Below the pieces are notes generated by a model that was given only the letters and a program-made list of their open reading frames with translations, did no database searches and was not told where the DNA came from. Below are positions 11,201-26,560 of a stretch of DNA of 64,000 nt, piece after piece. The stretch's first letter is position 1. Each line of letters begins with the position of its first letter. This DNA comes from Echiichthys vipera (lineage: Eukaryota > Chordata > Actinopteri > Perciformes > Trachinidae). The translations under genes and the position numbers were made by a program. The stretch spans positions 31,914,577 to 31,978,576 of the forward strand of contig OY829650.1 in assembly GCA_963691815.1 (NCBI GenBank). Reading direction: 5' to 3'.

Positions 11201-14200
11201 TAAAATGATGATTTACTAATATAACAGTTCAGTAAATGATGATTTACTAATATAACAGTTCAGTAAAATGATGATTTACTAATATAACAGTTCAGTAAAT
11301 GATGATTTACTAATATAACAGTTCAGTAAAATGATGATTTACTAATATAACAGTTCAGTAAAACTATGATTTACTAATATAACAGTTCAGTAAAATAACG
11401 ATTAACTTATATAACAGTTAATTAAATGATGATTTACTAATATAACAGTTCAGTAAATGATGATTCACTAATATAACAGTTCAGTAAAATGATGATTTAC
11501 TAATATAACAGTTCAGTACATGATGATTTACTAATATAACAGTTCAGTAAATGATGATTCACTAATATAACAGTTCAGTAAAATGATGATTTACTAATAT
11601 TACAGTTCAGTAAATGATGATTTACTAATATAACAGTTAAAATGAGGATTTACTAATATAACAGTTAAAATGACGATTCACTGATTTAACGGTTAAAATA
11701 ATGATATACTAATATAACAGTTAAAATGATGATTTACTAATATAACAGTTCAGTAAATGATGATTTACTAATATAACAGTTCAGTAAAATGATGATTTAC
11801 TAATATAACAGTTCATTAAAATGATGATTTACTAAAATAACAGTTCAGTAAAATGATGATTTACTAAAATAACGGTTCAGTAAATGATGATTAACTAATA
11901 TAACAGTTAAAATGACGATTTACTAATATAACAGTTCAGTAAAATGATGATTTACTAATATAACAGTTAAAATGATGATTTACTAATATAACAGTTCAAT
12001 AAAATGATGATTTACTAATATAACAGTTCAGTAAATGATGATTAACTAATATAAAAGTTAAAATGATGATTTACTAATATAACAGTTCAGTAAAATGATG
12101 ATTTACTAATATAACAGTTAAAATGATGATTTACTAATATAACAGCTCAGTAAAATGATGATTTACTAATATAACAGTTAAAATTATGATTTACTTATAT
12201 AACAGCTCAGTAAAATGATGATTTACTAATATAACAGTTAATATGATTTACTAATATAACGGTTAAAATGATGATTTACTAATATAACAGTTCAGTAAAA
12301 TTATGATTTACTAATATAACAGTTCAGTAAAATAACGATATACTTATATAACAGTTCATTAAATGATGATTTACTAATATAACAGTTCAGTAAATGATGA
12401 TTAACTAATATAAAAGTTAAAATGATGATATACTAATATAACAGTTCAGTAAAATGATGATTTACTAATATAACAGTTAAAATGATGATTTACTAATATA
12501 ACAGCTCAGTAAAATGATGATTTACTAATATAACAGTTAAAATTATGATTTACTAATATAACAGCTCAGTAAAATGATGATTTACTAATATAACAGCTCA
12601 GTAAAATGATGATTTACTAATATAACAGTTAAAATGATTTACTAATATAACAGTTAAAATGATGATTTACTAATATTACAGTTCAGTAAATTATGATTTA
12701 CTAATATAACAGTTAAAATGATGATTTACTAATATAACAGTTCAGTAAAATGGTGATTTACTAATATAACAGTTAAAATGATGATTTACTAATATAACGG
12801 TTCAGTAAAATGATGATTTACTAATATAACAGTTCAGTAAATGAAGATTTACTAATATAACGGTTCGGTAAAATGAGAATTTACTAATATAACAGTTCAG
12901 TAAATGATGATTTACTAATATAACAGTTCAGTAAAATGATGATTTACTAATATAACAGTTCAGTAAAATGATGATTTACTAATATTACAGTTCAATAAAT
13001 GATGATTTACTAATATAACAGTTAAAATGATGATTTACTAATATAACAGTTAAAATGACGATTTGCTGATTTAACAGTTAAAATAATGATATACTAATAT
13101 AGGAGTTAAAATGATGATTTACTAATATAACAGTTCAGTAAATGATGATTTACTAATATAACAGTTCAGTAAAATGATGATTTACTAATATAACAGTTCA
13201 TTAAAATGATGATTTACTAAAATAACAGTTCAGTAAAATGATGATTTACTAAAATAACGGTTCAGTAAATGATGATTAACTAATATAACAGTTAAAATGA
13301 TGATTTACTAATATAACAGTTCAGTAAAATGATGATTTACTAATATAACAGTTAAAATGATGATTTACTAATATAACAGTTCAATAAAATGTTGATTTAC
13401 TAATATAACAGTTCAGTAAATGATGATTAACTAATATAAAAGTTAAAATGATGATTTACTAATATAACAGTTCAGTAAAATTATGATTTACTAATATAAC
13501 AGTTCAGTAAAATAACGATTTACTTTTATAACAGTTCATTAAATGATGATTTACTAATATAACAGTTCAGTAAATGATGATTTACTAATATTACAGTTCA
13601 GTAAATGATGATTTACTAATATTACAGTTCAGTAAATTATGATTTACTAATATAACAGTTAAAATGATGATTTACTAATATAACAGTTCAGTAAAATGGT
13701 GATTTACTAATATAACAGTTAAAATGATGATTTACTAATATAACGGTTCAGTAAAATGATGATTTACTAATATAACAGTTCAGTAAATGAAGATTTACTA
13801 ATATAACGGTTCGGTAAAATGAGAATTTACTAATATAACAGTTCAGTAAATGATGATTTACTAATATAACAGTTCAGTAAAATGATGATTTACTAATATA
13901 ACAGTTCAGTAAAATGATGATTTACTAATATTACAGTTCAATAAATGATGATTTACTAATATAACAGTTAAAATGATGATTTACTAATATAACAGTTAAA
14001 ATGACGATTTGCTGATTTAACAGTTAAAATAATGATATACTAATATAGGAGTTAAAATGATGATTTACTAATATAACAGTTCAGTAAATGATGATTTACT
14101 AATATAACAGTTCAGTAAAATGATGATTTACTAATATAACAGTTCATTAAAATGATGATTTACTAAAATAACAGTTCAGTAAAATGATGATTTACTAAAA

Positions 14201-17200
14201 TAACGGTTCAGTAAATGATGATTAACTAATATAACAGTTAAAATGATGATTTACTAATATAACAGTTCAGTAAAATGATGATTTACTAATATAACAGTTA
14301 AAATGATGATTTACTAATATAACAGTTCAATAAAATGATGATTTACTAATATAACAGTTCAGTAAATGATGATTAACTAATATAAAAGTTAAAATGATGA
14401 TTTACTAATATAACAGTTCAGTAAAATTATGATTTACTAATATAACAGTTCAGTAAAATAACGATTTACTTTTATAACAGTTCATTAAATGATGATTTAC
14501 TAATATAACAGTTCAGTAAAATGATGATTTACTAATATTACAGTTCAGTAAATGATGATTTACTAATATTACAGTTCAGTAAATGATGATTTTCTAATAT
14601 AACAGTTAAAATGATGATTTACTAATATAACAGTTAAAATGACGATTCACTAATATAACAGTTCAGTAAATGATGATTTACTAATATAACAGTTCAGTAA
14701 AATAATGATTTACTAATATAACAGTTCATTAAAATGATGATTTACTAATATAACGGTTCAGTAAAATGATGATTTACTAATATAACAGTTAAAATGATGA
14801 TTTACTAATATAACAGCTCAGTAAAATGATGATTTACTAATATAACAGTTAAAATGATGATTTACTAATATAAAAGCTCAGTGAAAAGATGATTTACTAA
14901 TATAACAGTTAAAATGATGATTTACTAATATAACTGTTAAAATGATGATTTACTAATATAAAAGTTCAGTAAAATTATGATTTACTAATATAAAAGTTCA
15001 GTAAAATAATGATTTACTAATATAACAGTTCAGTAAAATAACGATTTACTTATATAACAGTTCATTAAATGATGATTCACTAATATAACAGTTCAGAAAA
15101 ATGATGATTTACTAATATTACAGTTCAGTAAATGATGATTTACTAATATAACAGTTCAGTAAAATGATGATTTACTAATATTACAGTTCAGTAAATGATG
15201 ATTTACTAATATAACAGTTAAAATGACGTTTTACTGATTCAACAGTTAAAATAATGATGGACTAATATAACAGTTAAAATGATGATTTACTAATATAACA
15301 GTTCAGTAAATGATGATTTACTAATATAACCGTTCAGTAAAATGATGATTTACTAATATAACAGTTCAGTAAATGATGATTAACTAATATAAAAGTTAAA
15401 ATGATGATATACTAATATAACAGTTCAGTAAAATGATGATTTACTAATATAACAGTTCAGTAAATGATGATTTACTAATATAACAGTTAAAATGATGATT
15501 TACTAATATAACAGCTCAGTAAAATGATGATTTACTAATATAACAGCTCAGTAAAATGATGATTTACTAATATAACAGTTAAAATGATTTACTAATATAA
15601 CAGTTAAAATGATGATTTACTAATATTACAGTTCAGTAAATTATGATTTACTAATATAACAGTTAAAATGATGATTTACTAATATAACAGTTCAGTAAAA
15701 TGGTGATTTACTAATATAACAGTTAAAATGATGATTTACTAATATAACGGTTCAGTAAAATGATGATTTACTAATATAACAGTTCAGTAAATGAAGATTT
15801 ACTAATATAACGGTTCGGTAAAATGAGAATTTACTAATATAACAGTTCAGTAAATGATGATTTACTAATATAACAGTTCAGTAAAATGATGATTTACTAA
15901 TATAACAGTTCAGTAAAATGATGATTTACTAATATTACAGTTCAATAAATGATGATTTACTAATATAACAGTTAAAATGATGATTTACTAATATAACAGT
16001 TAAAATGACGATTTGCTGATTTAACAGTTAAAATAATGATATACTAATATAGGAGTTAAAATGATGATTTACTAATATAACAGTTCAGTAAATGATGATT
16101 TACTAATATAACAGTTCAGTAAAATGATGATTTACTAATATAACAGTTCATTAAAATGATGATTTACTAAAATAACAGTTCAGTAAAATGATGATTTACT
16201 AAAATAACGGTTCAGTAAATGATGATTAACTAATATAACAGTTAAAATGATGATTTACTAATATATCAGTTCAGTAAAATGATGATTTACTAATATAACA
16301 GTTAAAATGATGATTTACTAATATAACAGTTCAATAAAATGATGATTTACTAATATAACAGTTCAGTAAATGATGATTAACTAATATAAAAGTTAAAATG
16401 ATGATTTACTAATATAACAGTTCAGTAAAATTATGATTTACTAATATAACAGTTCAGTAAAATAACGATTTACTTTTATAACAGTTCATTAAATGATGAT
16501 TTACTAATATAACAGTTCAGTAAATGATGATTTACTAATATAACAGTTCAGTAAAATGATGATTTACTAATATTACAGTTCAGTAAATTATGATTTACTA
16601 ATATAACAGTTAAAATGATGATTTACTAATATAACAGTTCAGTAAAATGGTGATTTACTAATATAACAGTTAAAATGATGATTTACTAATATAACGGTTC
16701 AGTAAAATGAAGATTTACTAATATAACGGTTCGGTAAAATGAGAATTTACTAATATAACAGTTCAGTAAATGATGATTTACTAATATAACAGTTCAGTAA
16801 AATGATGATTTACTAATATAACAGTTCAGTAAAATGATGATTTACTAATATTACAGTTCAATAAATGATGATTTACTAATATAACAGTTAAAATGATGAT
16901 TTACTAATATAACAGTTAAAATGACGATTTGCTGATTTAACAGTTAAAATAATGATATACTAATATAGGAGTTAAAATGATGATTTACTAATATAACAGT
17001 TCAGTAAATGATGATTTACTAATATAACAGTTCAGTAAAATGATGATTTACTAATATAACAGTTCATTAAAATGATGATTTACTAAAATAACAGTTCAGT
17101 AAAATGATGATTTACTAAAATAACGGTTCAGTAAATGATGATTAACTAATATAACAGTTAAAATGATGATTTACTAATATAACAGTTCAGTAAAATGATG

Positions 17201-18120
17201 ATTTACTAATATAACAGTTAAAATGATGATTTACTAATATAACAGTTCAATAAAATGATGATTTACTAATATAACAGTTCAGTAAATGATGATTAACTAA
17301 TATAAAAGTTAAAATGATGATTTACTAATATAACAGTTCAGTAAAATTATGATTTACTAATATAACAGTTCAGTAAAATAACGATTTACTTTTATAACAG
17401 TTCATTAAATGATGATTTACTAATATAACAGTTCAGTAAATGATGATTTACTAATATAACAGTTCAGTAAAATGATGATTTACTAATATTACAGTTCAGT
17501 AAATGATGATTTACTAATATTACAGTTCAGTAAATGATGATTTACTAATATAACAGTTAAAATGATGATTTACTAATATAACAGTTAAAATGACGATTTA
17601 CTGATTTAAAAGTTAAATTAATGATATACTAATATAACAGTTAAAATGATGATTTACTAATATAACAGTTCAGTAAATGATGATTTACTAATATAACAGT
17701 TCAGTAAAATGATGATTTACTAATATAACAGTCAGTAAATGATGATTTACTAATATAACAGTTCAGTAAAATGATGATTTACTAATATAACAGTTCAGTA
17801 AAACTATGATTTACTAATATAACAGTTCAGTAAAATAACGATTAACTTATATAACAGTTAATTAAATGATGATTTACTAATATAACAGTTCAGTAAATGA
17901 TGATTCACTAATATAACAGTTCAGTAAAATGATGATTTACTAATATAACAGTTCAGTACATGATGATTTACTAATATAACAGTTCAGTAAATGATGATTC
18001 ACTAATATAACAGTTCAGTAAAATGATGATTTACTAATATTACAGTTCAGTAAATGATGATTTACTAATATAACAGTTAAAATGAGGATTTACTAATATA
18101 ACAGTTAAAATGACGATTCA
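5290..18120. repeat. Higher-order tandem duplication, period about 6.4 kb
   Basis: The rare variant TATAGGAGTTAAAATG has its GGAG at 6661, 7639, 9671, 10587, 13102, 14048, 16052 and 16968. Spacings are 978, 2032, 916, 2515, then 946, 2004, 916. The pattern repeats after 6441, 6409, 6381 and 6381 bp. A second marker (CACTGATTTAACGG) lies near 11680 and 18120. This indicates two tandem copies of a roughly 6.4-kb block with small later indels. The ends are approximate. Confidence 0.8.
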
Positions 18121-21100
18121 CTGATTTAACGGTTAAAATAATGATATACTAATATAACAGTTAAAATGATGATTTACTAATATAACAGTTCAGTAAATGA
18201 TGATTTACTAATATAAAAGTTCAGTAAAATAATGATTTACTAATATAACAGTTCATTAAAATGATGATTTACTAATATAACGGTTCAGTAAAATGATGAT
18301 TTACTAATATAACAGTTAAAATGATGATTTACTAATATAACAGCTCAGTAAAATGATGATTTACTAATATAACAGTTAAAATGATGATTTAATAATATAA
18401 CAGCTCAGTGAAATGATGATTTACTAATATAACAGTTAAAATGATGATTTACTAATATAACAGTTAAAATGATGATTTACTAATATAAAAGTTCAGTAAA
18501 ATTATGATTTACTAATATAACAGTTCAGTAAAATAACGATTTACTTATATAACAGTTCATTAAAAGATGATTTACTATTATAAAAGTTCAGTAAATGATG
18601 ATTTACTAATATAACAGTTCAGTAAATGATGATTCACTAATATAACAGTTCAGAAAAATTATGATTTACTAATATTACAGTTCAGTAAATGATGATTTAC
18701 TAATATAACAGTTCAGTAAAATGATGATTTACTAATATTACATTTCAGTAAATGATGATTTACTAATATAACAGTTAAAATGACGTTATACTGATTCAAC
18801 AGTTAAAATAATGATATACTAATATAACAGTTAAAATGATGATTTACTAATATAACAGTTCAGTAAATGATGCTTTACTAATATAACAGTTCAATAAAAT
18901 GATGATTTACTAATATAACAGTTCAGTAAATGATGATTAACTAATATAAAAGTTAAAATGATGATTTACTAATATAACAGTTCAGTAAAATGATGATTTA
19001 CTAATATAACAGTTAAAATGATGATTTACTAATATAACAGCTCAGTAAAATGATGATTTACTAATATAACAGTTAAAATTATGATTTACTTATATAACAG
19101 CTCAGTAAAATGATGATTTACTAATATAACAGTTAATATGATTTACTAATATAACGGTTAAAATGATGATTTACTAATATAACAGTTCAGTAAAATTATG
19201 ATTTACTAATATAACAGTTCAGTAAAATAACGATATACTTATATAACAGTTCATTAAATGATGATTTACTAATATAACAGTTCAGTAAAATTATGATTTA
19301 CTAATATAACAGTTAAAATGATGATTTACTAATATAACGGTTCAGTAAAATGATGATTTACTAATATAACAGTTCAGTAAATGAAGATTTACTAATATAA
19401 CGGTTCGGTAAAATGAGAATTTACTAATATTACAGTTCAGTAAATGATGATTTACTAATATAACAGTTAAAATGATGATTCACTAATATAACAGTTAAAA
19501 TGATGATTTACTAATATAACAGTTCAGTAAAATTATGATTTACTAATATAACAGTTCAGTAAAATAACGATTTACTTTTATAACAGTTCATTAAATGATG
19601 ATTTACTAATATAACAGTTCAGTAAATGATGATTTACTAATATAACAGTTCAGTAAAATGATGATTTACTAATATTACAGTTCAATAAATGATGATTTAC
19701 TAATATAACAGTTAAAATGATGATTTACTAATATAACAGTTAAAATGACGATTTGCTGATTTAACAGTTAAAATAATGATATACTAATATAGGAGTTAAA
19801 ATGATGATTTACTAATATAACAGTTCAGTAAATGATGATTTACTAATATAACAGTTCAGTAAAATGATGATTTACTAATATAACAGTTCATTAAAATGAT
19901 GATTTACTAAAATAACAGTTCAGTAAAATGATGATTTACTAATATAACAGTTCAGTAAATGATGATTAACTAATATAACAGTTAAAATGATGATTTACTA
20001 ATATAACAGTTCAGTAAAATGATGATTTACTAATATAACAGTTAAAATGATGATTTACTAATATAACAGTTCAATAAAATGATGATTTACTAATATAACA
20101 GTTCAGTAAATGATGATTAACTAATATAAAAGTTAAAATGATGATTTACTAATATAACAGTTCAGTAAAATTATGATTTACTAATATAACAGTTCAGTAA
20201 AATAACGATTTACTTTTATAACAGTTCATTAAATGATGATTTACTAATATAACAGTTCAGTAAATGATGATTTACTAATATACCAGTTCAGTAAAATGAT
20301 GATTTACTAATATTACAGTTCAGTAAATGATGATTTACTAATATTACAGTTCAGTAAATGATGATTTACTAATATAACAGTTAAAATGATGATTTACTAA
20401 TATAACAGTTAAAATGACGATTTACTGATTTAACAGTTAAAATAATGATATACTAATATAACAGTTTAAATGATGATTTACTAATATAACAGTTCAGTAA
20501 ATGATGATTTACTAATATAACAGTTCAGTAAAATGATGATTTACTAATATAACAGTTCAGTAAAGCTATGATTTACTAATATAACAGTTCAGTAAAATAA
20601 CGATTTACTTATATAACAGTTAATTAAATGATGATTTACTAATATAACAGTTCAGTAAATGATGATTCACTAATATAACAGTTCAGTAAAATGATGATTT
20701 ACTAATATAACAGTTCAGTACATGATGATCTACTAATATAACAGTTCAGTAAATGATGATTCACTAATATAACAGTTCAGTAAAATGATGATTTACTAAT
20801 ATTACAGTTCAGTAAATGATGATTTACTAATATAACAGTTAAAATGAGGATTTACTAATTTAACAGTTAAAATGACGATTCACTGATTTAACGGTTAAAA
20901 TAATGATATACTAATATAACAGTTAAAATGATGATTTACTAATATAACAGTTCAGTAAATGATGATTTACTAATATAAAAGTTCAGTAAAATAATGATTT
21001 ACTAATATAACAGTTCATTAAAATGATGATTTACTAATATAACGGTTCAGTAAAATGATGATTTACTAATATAACAGTTAAAATGATGATTTACTAATAT

Positions 21101-21169
21101 AACAGCTCAGTAAAATGATGATTTACTAATATAACAGTTAAAATGATGATTTACTAATATAACAGTTAA

Positions 21170-24100
21170 AATGACGATTTACTGATTTAACAGTTAAAAT
21201 AATGATATACTAATATAACAGTTAAAATGATGATTTACTAATATAACAGTTCAGTAAATGATGATTCACTAATATAACAGTTCAGTAAATGATGATTTAC
21301 TAATATAACACTTAAAATGATGATTTACTAATATAACAGTTAAAATGACGATTTACTGATTCAACAGTTAAAATAATGATATACTAATATAACAGTTAAA
21401 ATGATGATTTACTAATATAACAGTTCAGTAAATGATGATTTACTAATATAACAGTTCAGTAAAATGATGATTTACTAATATTACATTTCAGTAAATGATG
21501 ATTTACTAATATAACAGTTAAAATGATGATTTACTAATATAACAGTTAAAATGACGATTTACTGATTCAACAGTTAAAATAATGATATACTAATATAACA
21601 GTTAAAATGATGATTTACTAATATAACAGTTCAGTAAATGATGATTTACTAATATAACAGTTCAGTAAAATGATGATTTACTAATATTACATTTCAGTAA
21701 ATGATGATTTACTAATATAACAGTTAAAATGATGATTTACTAATATAACAGTTCAGTAAATGATGCTTTACTAATATAACAGTTCAATAAAATGATGATT
21801 TACTAATATAACAGTTCAGTAAATGATGATTAACTAATATAAAAGTTAAAATGATGATTTACTAATATAACAGTTCAGTAAAATGATGATTTACTAATAT
21901 AACAGTTAAAATGATGATTTACTAATATAACAGCTCAGTAAAATGATGATTTACTAATATAACAGTTAAAATTATGATTTACTTATATAACAGCTCAGTA
22001 AAATGATGATTTACTAATATAACAGTTAAAATGATTTACTAATATAACAGTTAAAATGATGATTTACTAATATAACAATTCAGTAAAATTATGATTTACT
22101 AATATAACAGTTCAGTAAAATAACGATTTACTTATATAACAGTTCATTAAATGATGATTTACTAATATAACAGTTCAGTAAAATGATGATTTACTAATAT
22201 TACAGTTATGTAAATGATGATTTACTAATATAACAGTTAAAATGATGATTCACTAATATAACAGTTAAAATGATGATTTACTAATATAACAGTTCAGTAA
22301 AATTATGATTTACTAATATAACAGTTCAGTAAAATAACGATTTACTTTTATAACAGTTCATTAAATGATGATTTACTAATATAACAGTTCAGTAAATGAT
22401 GATTTACTAATATAACAGTTCAGTAAAATGATGATTTACTAATATTACAGTTCAGTAAATGATGATTTACTAATATAACAGTTAAAATGATGATTTACTA
22501 ATATAACAGTTAAAATGACGATTTACTGATTTAACAGTTAAAATGATGATTTACTAATATAACAGTTCAGTAAATGATGATTTACTAATATAACAGTTCA
22601 GTAAAATGATGATTTACTAATATAACAGTTCAGTAAATGATCATTAACTAATATAACAGTTAAAATTATGATTTACTAATATAACAGTTCAGTAAATGAT
22701 GCTTTACTAATATAACAGTTCAATAAAATGATGATTTACTAATATAACAGTTCAGTAAATGATGATTAACTAATATAAAAGTTAAAATGATGATTTACTA
22801 ATATAACAGTTCAGTAAAATGATGATTTACTAATATAACAGTTAAAATGATGATTTACTAATATAACAGCTCAGTAAAATGATGATTTACTAATTTAACA
22901 GTTAAAATTATGATTTACTTATATAACAGCTCAGTAAAATGATGATTTACTAATATAACAGTTAAAATGATTTACTAATATAACAGTTAAAATGATGATT
23001 TACTAATATAACAGTTCAGTAAAATTATGATTTACTAATATAACAGTTCAGTAAAATAACGATTTACTTATATAACAGTTCATTAAATGATGATTTACTA
23101 ATATAACAGTTCAGTAAAATGATGATTTACTAATATTACAGTTCAGTAAATGATGATTTACTAATATAACAGTTAAAATGATGATTCACTAATATAACAG
23201 TTAAAATGATGATTTACTAATATAACAGTTCAGTAAAATTATGATTTACTAATATAACAGTTCAGTAAAATAACGATTTACTTTTATAACAGTTCATTAA
23301 ATGATGATTTACTAATATAACAGTTCAGTAAATGATGATTTACTAATATAACAGTTCAGTAAAATGATGATTTACTAATATTACAGTTCAGTAAATGATG
23401 ATTTACTAATATAACAGTTAAAATGATGATTTACTAATATAACAGTTAAAATGACGATTTACTGATTTAACAGTTAAAATAATGATATACTAATATAACA
23501 GTTAAAATGATGATTTACTAATATAACAGTTCAGTAAATGATGATTTACTAATATAACAGTTCAGTAAAATGATGATTTACTAATATAACAGTTCAGTAA
23601 ATGATCATTAACTAATATAACAGTTAAAATTATGATTTACTAATATAACAGTTTGGTAAAATAATGATTTACTAATATAACAGTTCATTAAAATGATGAT
23701 TTACTAATATAACGGTTCAGTAAAATGATGATTTACTAATATAACAGTTAAAATGATGATTTACTAATATAACAGCTCAGTAAAATGATGATTTACTAAT
23801 ATAACAGTTAAAATGATGATTTACTAATATAACAGTTAAAATGACGATTTACTGATTTAACAGTTAAAATAATGATATACTAATATAACAGTTAAAATGA
23901 TGATTTACTAATATAACAGTTCAGTAAATGATGATTCACTAATATAACAGTTCAGTAAATGATGATTTACTAATATAACACTTAAAATGATGATTTACTA
24001 ATATAACAGTTAAAATGACGATTTACTGATTCAACAGTTAAAATAATGATATACTAATATAACAGTTAAAATGATGATTTACTAATATAACAGTTCAGTA

Positions 24101-26560
24101 AATGATGATTTACTAATATAACAGTTCAGTAAAATGATGATTTACTAATATTACATTTCAGTAAATGATGATTTACTAATATAACAGTTAAAATGATGAT
24201 TTACTAATATAACAGTTAAAATGACGATTTACTGATTCAACAGTTAAAATAATGATATACTAATATAACAGTTAAAATGATGATTTACTAATATAACAGT
24301 TCAGTAAATGATGATTTACTAATATAACAGTTCAGTAAAATGATGATTTACTAATATTACATTTCAGTAAATGATGATTTACTAATATAACAGTTAAAAT
24401 GATGATTTACTAATATAACAGTTCAGTAAATGATGCTTTACTAATATAACAGTTCAATAAAATACTGATTTACTAATATAACAGTTCAGTAAATGATGAT
24501 TAACTAATATAAAAGTTAAAATGATGATTTACTAATATAACAGTTCAGTAAAATGATGATTTACTAATATAACAGTTAAAATGATGATTTACTAATATAA
24601 CAGCTCAGTAAAATGATGATTTACTAATATAACAGTTAAAATTATGATTTACTTATATAACAGCTCAGTAAAATGATGATTTACTAATATAACAGTTAAA
24701 ATGATTTACTAATATAACAGTTAAAATGATGATTTACTAATATAACAATTCAGTAAAATTATGATTTACTAATATAACAGTTCAGTAAAATAACGATTTA
24801 CTTATATAACAGTTCATTAAATGATGATTTACTAATATAACAGTTCAGTAAAATGATGATTTACTAATATTACAGTTATGTAAATGATGATTTACTAATA
24901 TAACAGTTAAAATGATGATTCACTAATATAACAGTTAAAATGATGATTTACTAATATAACAGTTCAGTAAAATTATGATTTACTAATATAACAGTTCAGT
25001 AAAATAACGATTTACTTTTATAACAGTTCATTAAATGATGATTTACTAATATAACAGTTCAGTAAATGATGATTTACTAATATAACAGTTCAGTAAAATG
25101 ATGATTTACTAATATTACAGTTCAGTAAATGATGATTTACTAATATAACAGTTAAAATGATGATTTACTAATATAACAGTTAAAATGACGATTTACTGAT
25201 TTAACAGTTAAAATAATGATATACTAATATAACAGTTAAAATGATGATTTACTAATATAACAGTTCAGTAAATGATGATTTACTAATATAACAGTTCAGT
25301 AAAATGATGATTTACTAATATAACAGTTCAGTAAATGATCATTAACTAATATAACAGTTAAAATTATGATTTACTAATATAACAGTTCAGTAAATGATGC
25401 TTTACTAATATAACAGTTCAATAAAATGATGATTTACTAATATAACAGTTCAGTAAATGATGATTAACTAATATAAAAGTTAAAATGATGATTTACTAAT
25501 ATAACAGTTCAGTAAAATGATGATTTACTAATATAACAGTTAAAATGATGATTTACTAATATAACAGCTCAGTAAAATGATGATTTACTAATTTAACAGT
25601 TAAAATTATGATTTACTTATATAACAGCTCAGTAAAATGATGATTTACTAATATAACAGTTAAAATGATTTACTAATATAACAGTTAAAATGATGATTTA
25701 CTAATATAACAGTTCAGTAAAATTATGATTTACTAATATAACAGTTCAGTAAAATAACGATTTACTTATATAACAGTTCATTAAATGATGATTTACTAAT
25801 ATAACAGTTCAGTAAAATGATGATTTACTAATATTACAGTTCAGTAAATGATGATTTACTAATATAACAGTTAAAATGATGATTCACTAATATAACAGTT
25901 AAAATGATGATTTACTAATATAACAGTTCAGTAAAATTATGATTTACTAATATAACAGTTCAGTAAAATAACGATTTACTTTTATAACAGTTCATTAAAT
26001 GATGATTTACTAATATAACAGTTCAGTAAATGATGATTTACTAATATAACAGTTCAGTAAAATGATGATTTACTAATATTACAGTTCAGTAAATGATGAT
26101 TTACTAATATAACAGTTAAAATGATGATTTACTAATATAACAGTTAAAATGACGATTTACTGATTTAACAGTTAAAATAATGATATACTAATATAACAGT
26201 TAAAATGATGATTTACTAATATAACAGTTCAGTAAATGATGATTTACTAATATAACAGTTCAGTAAAATGATGATTTACTAATATAACAGTTCAGTAAAT
26301 GATCATTAACTAATATAACAGTTAAAATTATGATTTACTAATATAACAGTTTGGTAAAATGATGATTTACTAATATAACAGTTAAAATGATGATTTACTA
26401 ATATAACAGCTCAGTAAAATGATGATTTACTAATATAACAGTTAAAATTATGATTTACTAATATAACAGCTAAGTAAAATGATGATTTACTAATATAACA
26501 GTTGAAATGATTTACTAATATAACAGTTCAAATGATGATTTACTAATATAACAGTTCAGT
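21170..26560. repeat. Higher-order tandem duplication, period 2698 bp
   Basis: The rare variant TCATTAACTAATATAACAG starts at 22641, 23605, 25339 and 26303. The spacings are 964, 1734 and 964, so both pairs are exactly 2698 bp apart. Other markers (TAACACTTAAAATGATG near 21308 and 23979; TTTGGTAAAAT near 23652 and 26349) agree to within about 30 bp. The outer limits are estimates. Confidence 0.8.
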
